Shown here: piece by piece, positions 57,684 to 64,000 of the stretch
Layout: every line of letters begins with the position of its first letter
Position numbering within the stretch: position 1 is the stretch's first letter
Assembly: GCA_002102555.1 (NCBI GenBank)
Contig: MCFL01000007.1
Coordinates: forward strand, 558,001 to 622,000
Direction: 5' to 3'
From: Catenaria anguillulae PL171
Lineage: Eukaryota; Blastocladiomycota; Blastocladiomycetes; Blastocladiales; Catenariaceae
DNA: 64,000 nt
Program-made: the position numbers and the translations under genes
The notes under the pieces: model-generated
Databases searched by the model: none
What the model was told of the DNA's origin: nothing
The model's input: the letters and a program-made list of their open reading frames with translations, nothing else

Positions 57684-58020
57684 CTCGTCACGACAGGTGG
57701 ACATAGTTTTCAAGTGGAAAGGACAGAATTGGCGCTGCGGACGCGTTTGATCCAAAGCGCCCGAGTTGATCTGATATTCTTTGCCTCGTTTGGCTCTTTT
57801 ATCTTTGTAATTTGTCGACTTGTGAGCGACCTTTTCTTTTTGACGTTCTGATTAGATCTATTCATTCCGTTGTTTGTCTCTATTGCGCTTGACACGAAAA
57901 AAAATACATAGTCGGGCCAACCGACCATATTGTCCATGCTTGGAGGAAGCGAGTGACAAGTATGCATTTCTGAATGAAATGAATACGATGCAAGTTGAAG
58001 AAAATGGAAAGAACAGAACA
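57684..58020. other. Intergenic, convergent 3' ends
   Basis: Between the P450 stop (+) and the DZIP1 stop (-). No coding signal seen. Confidence 0.55.
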
Positions 58021-61000
58021 TCAAACAGACTCAACATCCCACTCGGAAAAGTTGTGTGCGGGCTTGGTCTCAATCACTCGTGTGACAATCGGAGGTGGGC
58101 GCGTGGCTTCCTGTTGCTGTTCCGCCGCCTCGTCGTCAGAAACAAGCTCGTTTAGCAGCTGGCCAATGCCCGAACTATCTGCCGTCTCAGGCTCTGGAAG
58201 TGCGGCGGTCTTTTTTGGAATAGAAGCAGGTTGGCGGCTCGGGGCAGCAACGTAAGACGACTCGTCCGACGAGACTTCGACGTGATTGAGGCCAGGTTTG
58301 TCACGAATCAACCGCGAGCCCGATCCGGTTCCCGATCCACCTGATGGACGCAAGCCAAAGGTATCCGCCACCGGCTTGGATTGGGGTTGCTTTTGTGGTG
58401 GGCTCACCTCCGAATGCGAATCGTCCTCGTCCGTCCCCGAGACTTGATCCTGCTCACCCCGACTCTTCCTCCCGCTGCCTCTGGTCGACTGGGCCGCGCT
58501 AACAACCGATGCAAATCCAACCGAGCGTGCTCCAACCGGCGAGGACATTGGCGACGTCAGGCCATGCCCATTTCCACTGTTTCCGAAAGCGGTTTGCCGC
58601 TTGGCTCCAATGACGCTTGGCCCTGCATCTTTCCCGTCTCTGTGGCGCTCACGTGTCTTGGGCGTCAGTGGCGCATAATCGCTTGACCGGAAAGCGGTCG
58701 ACGGCGAGTCGTAGTTTGATTCAGACTCGGTCTCTTCCGGGATGGGCGACTCGGCCGATGGGAATCCACGGCGCAACGGTGACGATTTCATGGGGAATGC
58801 AGACTTGTTTCCACCAATGGTCGATGGGCCTGCGGACGCGGATTGCCGATTCGGGAGCGAGGCAAATGGAGACCGCAGGTTGGAGATGGCCGATGTAGCG
58901 CCACGCACCCCACCCCACGACGACGAGTTCCCCGAGTTGCCTGGAGAGCGTGACGTAATAGACTTGAACGCTGACTTGGCCTTTTGCGCGACACCCTTGT
59001 CGCTATCGTCGCTGTCGCTATCGACATCCGACTCTGGTGATTTGGGAGAATTCCAGTCGACCCGCCGTGTGGGCGTAGAAGGCGACTTTGCCATACTCGA
59101 GCGAAGCACCGACTTCAGCACACCGCGGGCCGGTGAGGAGGGCGACACAATCTTGCGCCAATTGGACCCAGGCGCCAATGTTGTCCCGCGGATTGCCGGC
59201 GTGAATCTTGTCGTCTTGTTTGGAGACATGACTGGTTTGGGCTTGAACCGAAACTGCTTGGCTGTCAATGCTTCCATGTCGTCCCAAATGATTTCGTACA
59301 TTGGGCCAAAGCACGCGTCTCGAGCATGCATATCCTCCTTTTCTTGCTCAGACGCATTGACGAGCGACTCAAAGGCCTCTGGGTCGTTGAGCGCCTCAGT
59401 GGTAACACCCCGCTGAGTCAGGGCGCGGCGCAAGTCGGCCGCAATTTGCTCGCGCATTTGAATGACTTGAACTGGCGGGTGCGGCATAGCGGATTTGATC
59501 CAAGGGGCGTAAGGTAGCGAAATATGCTTGTGTGTTCGCAAATGGCGAGAGATGATGGGCCAGTCCGATTCCATGCCCAGGTGAGCATGTTCATTGTGCT
59601 CGGGTGGAGCGGTGATGATGGATAATGGCGGGCCGTTTCGTTTGGCCGATTGTTGCTCCTCTGTCGAGGTAGATGCAAGTCAGGCCGGCATTTTCATTAA
59701 TGAAGTACGATATCACACGTACCCATGTCATAGCTGCGAGATTTGGATTTCGTGGGCATCCTCGGTGGCTCTGGTTCGTCGTGTTGCTCCTCAGCAAACG
59801 AATCGTTGTATTGCTCATGTTCCAGTTCCTGATGCTTTGGTGGTGGCGGAATATCGAGCTTAGGTAGCGATACCGACCTTGCTTTGGACTTTCCACCCAG
59901 TTGGTTCTGCATCAGCATAGACTGCAGTCCCTCCAGCCTCTGGGCGAGCGACGAGCCCAATTCGGATGTTGCCTGCTTGCTGGAATCTTCCGTGTGACTA
60001 ACTTGATCTCGAACCGCGGCAATCTCCTTGACGACCATGTCTCGTAACGTAGCAAGCGCAGACTCTTGCTTTTGCTCGAGATGTGCAAGCAGTGCCGACA
60101 TGTCTGGTGGTTGAGCTGTGGGCGCAGCCGACGGTTTGATTTCGCTGACGTCCGCCTCTTCCTCATTCCCATCCGACGCATTTCCATCATCCACATCCTC
60201 GAGCTGGCCCAGACCCGACGAGCGCTCGTTGCCGCCAATCACCGACCCAGACCTGTCTCGATGCAACCGTTCCGTCGCGTTTGACACCTCGGCGCGCAAC
60301 GCCTCCAGCTCTGCCCGCTCCTTTGCGAGCCGCTCGCGCTCCGACTCCATCTCGTCGTGCATTTGCCGCCGCAACGCGTCAAGCTCCGCCTCGTGCTCTG
60401 CGTGTTCATCTTCCCGGATCCGTGCCAGCTCGGCTTCGCGGTCCGCGAGCGCCTGCGCGAGTCGTGACTCCATGTCGGAGCGAATGGCGGCTTCGGACTC
60501 TTGCAATTTGGATGCGAGGTTGGCGAGGGTAGAATTGAGCTGATCGATGATGGCTTGTTGCTGTGCAATTGCGGGATCGGGCTCGGGAGGCTGTGGCTCA
60601 GTTTGCGTGGTGTGTTCCTCTGCGAGATAGTTCGGCAGATCAGAATGACGGCGCCGGAGATGTGAATCGAGGTAGGGTAGGCCGTTGAAGACCTTTGGAC
60701 AGTATCGACATCGCTGTACATACGGGTCCAGGTAAGGTTAACACACACTTGGCTGCGCCTGCAAGAGGCCGGAATGCATCTGCGTACGTGGTATTGCACA
60801 GTCCCCGGCCCCAATGGCTCCTTGACTTGGCCATTTGTTCCCGGTTGCTGTTGGTATCCAGGCACCTTGATCATGACCTGGTAGGCAAAAATGGTCTTTT
60901 TCAGCGCCTTTGTCTCCTTCTTGAGTGCATAAATCTCGGTCAAGTCTCGATCATGCTGCTCTTGCAAGGCGACCAGCTCGTGAGCTTGGGCCTCAATATG

Positions 61001-61654
61001 GCCCGTGAGCTCGGATTCCGATTGTTCCATTATGCTCTGAGATCAGGTAGGGTCAGTAAAGTATCCCGGATGTGAGGTTAAGTGCTCAACCAACCTGGCA
61101 GTACAGCAAGTATTCAATGATGAGTTGTGAAAGCTGAAACAGCTTGACAAAGTTGGGGTCGACGTCTCGCAAATCTGTGCGTATAGCGAGAAGAGTGAGA
61201 AAGTAGCAACATCTCCACGTGCCAATTCGACGACAAGACTACCGTCAGACTCGATATCACAGAATGCAACTGTGTCAATGACTTGCTGCAAGGTCGACGT
61301 GTCAACCTGTCCGCATCCAAGATCCAAGAGAGGCAGACTGTGAGCATGTAATGTATCTTTTCATCTTAGCGTGGTGGCGCATACATCTCGCTGGACCTTG
61401 TTTACGTCCACGGACGCCAGAATCCGCCAATTGACCCGGTCTCTCCGGCGACGAAACTGAAATCCAGGAACTCCCTGATCAACTGAAGCTTGCATTGTCG
61501 GCTTAGAGAGCCCGCCATAACGCTGCTGCAACAAGCGTGTCGGTGACGAAGCAGGCTGGCGCATTGACATGGGAACTGTAGACATGGTGTGGCGATGACA
61601 CTGGTTGTTCTGGGTGAAGCGAAGGTAGGGTGATTCTTGTGCTGGGTGTAACAT
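58021..61654 (-). CDS. DZIP1: DZIP1/Iguana-like C2H2 zinc-finger coiled-coil protein (cilium basal body)
   Basis: Homologue of DZIP1, a basal-body protein needed to build cilia in animals. N-terminal FQFRRRRDRVNWRILASVDV, then QVIDTVAFCDIES and DVDPNFVKLFQLSQLIIEYL, form the DZIP1 N-terminal domain. After a coiled coil (about residues 140-200) comes one C2H2 finger, CRYCPKVFNGLPYLDSHLRR-RH (about 222-245). More coiled coil follows (SRLAQALADREAELARIRE), then a long Ser-rich region and a C-terminal helix (VQVIQMREQIAADLRRAL). Six exons: 61654-61385, 61306-61243, 61174-61095, 61036-60788, 60713-59723, 59660-58021; the phases close with no frame errors (1097 aa). An alternative start is 61585. 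A cilium gene implies a flagellated zoospore stage. Confidence 0.92.
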
Positions 61655-61977
61655 TGCCCACGGTCATTCACTTGCAAGCTCATGCTGCCATGACCGTTTC
61701 TTGAGAAGATTCCGCCGGCCGCGACGCCAACAGCCGCACTGAGTGTCGATGAAGGCGCGTCGCGTCGTGTCGTCCGAATGTGCAAGCACGTGAGTGCATG
61801 TGAAGCTTCTCACCTTGCGCTGAAGTGATGGTTAGTGCCTTGGTGGTCAAGCTCACCAACCCAGGCCTCAATCTGGCAACCTGGCCGGTCGGTCGCTTCT
61901 CTGCCTCAACGTGCTTGCCCATGTGAACGCTGCCTAGCCCATGCACCTGTGACTCAAAACCTCAGTTCGCCATCAAC
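61655..61977. other. Divergent intergenic region
   Basis: Upstream of DZIP1 (-) and the NDP kinase fragment (+). No coding signal seen. Confidence 0.5.
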
Positions 61978-62538
61978 ATGTTTGCCCTCCGCTCTGCTGT
62001 TCGTCGCGTCGCCACCACTGGTCCGTTCACCGACGGCTGCCACCGTCTCGTCTCGATTGCGGCATGATATCGCGGTGGACGAAGGGATTGCAATTTGTCC
62101 CAGGCGTGGGCGTGTATACTCACCTGTGGGATTGTGATCGCATCGCACCGTGCAGGCCGCACTTTCGCCACCCAAGCCGCCAAGCAGGCCACGGGCAACA
62201 CGGGCCGCCGCGCTGCTGTCGCTGGAGTCATGACTGCGGCCGGTTTTGCTCTTGCCACCACCTACAAGTCGACTACCCGTACGTCATGCTTCGACATCTG
62301 GCCTCGCTTGACGCGACCATGGCTGCGGCTGACACCCGATGGCTCTTGTCCTCTTGTCCCGCGTAACAGAACCGATCGAGGCCGCGGCTGCCGCTCAAAA
62401 GGCGCCCATTGCCGGCGTCAAGGGCACCCCGTCGGAGCGTTCCTTCATTGCATCAAGCCCGATGGTGTTCAACGTGGTCTTGTGGGTGAAGTGATCAAGC
62501 GTTTTGAAGCTCGTGGTTTTAAGCTTGTCGCCATGAAG
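61978..62538 (+). pseudogene. 5' half of a mitochondrial nucleoside diphosphate kinase, 3' half missing
   Basis: Exons 61978-62044, 62156-62278 and 62370-62538. The N-terminus MFALRSAVRRVATTG looks like a mitochondrial presequence. Then a hydrophobic segment ([17 protein letters not shown]), a linker, and the NDPK start: [20 protein letters not shown] and [14 protein letters not shown]. One base is missing near 62451. After KLVAMK the expected remainder (HYADLKGKPFF-like segment and the active-site His) is not found in any frame before the next gene. A GT follows the last codon, but no later exon is recognisable. Either a truncated pseudogene, an unusually long intron or an assembly join. The intact part would otherwise be a mitochondrial NDPK. 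Confidence 0.75.
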
Positions 62539-63333
62539 GTTATCGTCGCGGTTGTCGTCAGTGTTGTCCGTGTTGTCGAATCAAGGAGAGCGGCAGACAT
62601 GAAATGCGACCAGATGGGCGGTCAATGCGGTCTGCGGCGGGACGTTCGATGGGATGGTGGTCTTGCGGACGAGTTTAGCAGAGTACATAATGCACTTATG
62701 TGGAGACGGGGCATGAATCTCAATGTTTTGACAAGCAAGAGACACTTGGTTCCTGCCACCGTCGAAACGCTCCCGAACCCAAGCGAAAGCGGCCACTCCG
62801 GCACCAAAGCCACTGTCACCCTTCTTGTCCTCATCGTCTGCGGGTGCATCGTGGTCATGTTGGATATGGAGTGCTAGGGGGGTCTGTTGGGGCAATTGAG
62901 CTCGTCAAGAAGGCAGCGGAGACTAACTTATCGGCTCTATAGGAAAAGCTTCGTGGCAGCAGCGAGCACGCCTATTGATACACGTTTTTTTGAGACAACA
63001 TGCAGACTCGTCAAGTGTTCACGACCACGTCATAAATAAAGCAGCAAGATTGCCTCCACATTCAAGATGTGAGGTTGCACAACTAAAATAGCAGGAGAGA
63101 CCGCGCCCGGAGGCAGCAGAACAGACCGCGCCCGTAGGCAGCAGAACAGACCGCGCCCGTAGGCAGCAGAACAAGGTCGAGAGAGTAGGCAGCAAAGGAG
63201 AGGAGACCGCGCCCGGAGGCAGCAGAACAGACCGCGCCCGGAGGCAGCAGAACAAACCGCGCCCGCAGCGAGTAAAAGTGGATGCAGTATGACGGGTGGA
63301 CGGGTTGGGATGCAATGAGATAACGATGAAACA
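62539..63333. other. Sequence after the NDPK break, with a minisatellite
   Basis: Holds only unrelated short frames (including one of about 260 codons that starts inside NDPK out of frame) and the 25-bp minisatellite. The missing NDPK half is not here on either strand. Confidence 0.5.
63098..63269. repeat. 25-bp minisatellite
   Basis: A tandem array of a 25-bp unit (AGACCGCGCCCG + GAGGCAGCAGAAC, with G/T change at unit position 13). Three near-perfect copies run from 63098, then a degenerate copy, then two to three more good copies to about 63269. On the minus strand it would read as repeated CCLRARS-like peptides, but these lie beyond the stop of the nuclease gene. Confidence 0.9.
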
Positions 63334-64000
63334 TCAGAGCTCGTCATACTGGAAAAAGTGAACCCGATCCAAAAGGAGATCTGAACGCGTGAAGAGAAGG
63401 CCAAGCACGTAATTGACGAGGGAGTCCAAGTACCGCTCCCATGCCTCATCCATGTCTGGCGGAACGAACCATTCAAAGTGGTCGGTTACCCGGTTCCAGC
63501 CCTCGACAAATAAGGTTTGCGGCTTGTCAAATGATCGCAACCGTTCTCGCCCCAGGCCGGCATTGACGCGAAGCAAGTGACGATCGGATCGGCCGTGAAA
63601 GATGTCCCCTTTGCCGCCAAGAGCTGCTGCGGTGCGCCTGGCTTGACGAATTGGGTCGTACAACGTCTGATGACCACGGCGGTGCATATCCTCGTCGATC
63701 TCGACCACGACACACCTGTCCCTTGTGTGGGCCTTGTCCCAACTCGGTGTCCGTGAAATACGGTCCTCGAGTGCCCTAGTATATCCATGCGTGGTGGGAT
63801 CAAGGCAAATGACCAGGTCGTAACGGTACTTGCGGCCGTCATCGGACTGGTACGCTTCGGCCCGCCATTTCAACTTGAGGCCGAGCTGCTCCAATCGAAG
63901 TTCCAAGTTGCGCAAAATCAAGAATTCTCGCGACTTGAATCCTTGGCAGCCGAGGTTGCGCAACGTCTCCCGTGTATGGGCTGAACACAGGCGGCCACCA
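63334..64000 (-). CDS. PD-(D/E)XK-type endonuclease-like protein, 5' end off window
   Basis: Partial, over 220 aa; open to the right edge. Motifs resemble the Vsr/DUF559-like superfamily of restriction-fold nucleases: RYDLVICLD (first acid), then CVVVEIDEDMH (ExDE..H), DPIRQARRTAA (R/K helix) and HLLRVNAG in the place of the iRfNPD motif often found in such proteins. Upstream residues (RNLGCQGFKSREFLILRNLE) look like a recognition-domain lead-in. A similar arrangement occurs in eukaryotic and giant-virus genes of unclear function. I infer nuclease fold; no partner gene is seen. Its position beside a broken NDPK and a minisatellite hints at an unstable region. Confidence 0.6.
   Translation of the reverse strand, partial: GGRLCSAHTRETLRNLGCQGFKSREFLILRNLELRLEQLGLKLKWRAEAYQSDDGRKYRYDLVICLDPTTHGYTRALEDRISRTPSWDKAHTRDRCVVVEIDEDMHRRGHQTLYDPIRQARRTAAALGGKGDIFHGRSDRHLLRVNAGLGRERLRSFDKPQTLFVEGWNRVTDHFEWFVPPDMDEAWERYLDSLVNYVLGLLFTRSDLLLDRVHFFQYDEL

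Noticed and set aside
62095-62877. 260-codon plus-strand frame over the NDPK fragment
   Set aside because: It joins two intron sequences and a base error; only parts of it are exonic.
63030-63476. Minus-strand frame encoding repeated CCLRARS peptides
   Set aside because: It is a translation of the minisatellite in a frame different from the nuclease gene.
1-64000. CRISPR arrays, bacterial operons, riboswitches, Shine-Dalgarno sites
   Set aside because: The genome is eukaryotic, with spliceosomal introns in nearly every gene; none of these was seen.

Overview
This is a 64 kb stretch of a compact, intron-rich eukaryotic nuclear genome, most likely a zoosporic (flagellated) fungus of the chytrid/Blastocladiomycota grade. 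Fungal signs are an Rvs161/Hob3-type BAR protein and a Chs4/Skt5-like Sel1-repeat protein with a C-terminal CaaX box. Against Dikarya, the window carries a DZIP1/Iguana homologue (a basal-body/cilium protein) and an ER-type Hsp90 (GRP94), both unexpected in non-flagellated fungi. Genes lie on both strands, usually a few hundred bases apart, with introns of about 36-97 nt (one of 194 nt). All gene models were built by eye from reading frames and splice signals; no search was run.

Layout. 0-2.2 kb: ER Hsp90 (-, runs off the left edge). 2.2-5.6 kb: no supported gene. 5.6-6.5 kb: Rvs161-like BAR protein (+). 6.7-8.7 kb: Chs4/Skt5-like (-). 9.4-13.1 kb: RAD5/HLTF-like helicase-ubiquitin ligase (+). 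13.5-17.4 kb: two tandem genes (-), and 20.8-22.4 kb a third, inverted copy (+), for secreted, probably GPI-anchored proteins with an HExxHGLG motif. Between them is a 3.4 kb gene-poor stretch with a 216 bp MITE. 22.7-24.0 kb: unknown gene (-). 24.5-26.8 kb: TRMT2A-like tRNA m5U methyltransferase (+). 26.9-29.6 kb: UTP25 (-). 29.9-30.2 kb: CHCHD5/Mix14-like (+). 30.4-31.8 kb: NSUN-type RNA m5C methyltransferase (+). 31.8-33.0 kb: UBAC2-like (-). 33.3-37.2 kb: large FtsX-like permease (+). 37.3-40.8 kb: PPP4R4 (-). 41-42 kb: Ser/Arg-rich protein (+). 42.2-48.7 kb: giant modular repeat protein (-). 49.1-49.7 kb: FYV7 (+). 50.1-52 kb: PUF60 (-). 52.5-54.9 kb: KIN1/MARK-like kinase (+). 55.8-57.7 kb: cytochrome P450 (+). 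58.0-61.7 kb: DZIP1 (-). 62.0-62.5 kb: 5' half of a mitochondrial NDP kinase (+). 63.1-63.3 kb: minisatellite. 63.3-64 kb: PD-(D/E)XK-like nuclease (-, runs off the right edge).

The genes do not form one pathway. They are housekeeping genes for RNA modification and ribosome biogenesis (TRMT2A, NSUN, UTP25, FYV7, PUF60), ER and membrane function (GRP94, UBAC2, FtsX-like), polarity and cell wall (Rvs161, Chs4-like, KIN1-like), and DNA repair (RAD5-like), mixed with lineage-specific families. The most novel items are the HExxHGLG family, the phase-0 modular giant protein, a 5' splice-site bias to C at +4, and the MITE at an apparent splice donor.

Caveat: many conserved genes carry single-base frame breaks, often in homopolymers. 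I read these mostly as sequencing or assembly errors. Where a gene span is given, breaks are noted in its evidence.
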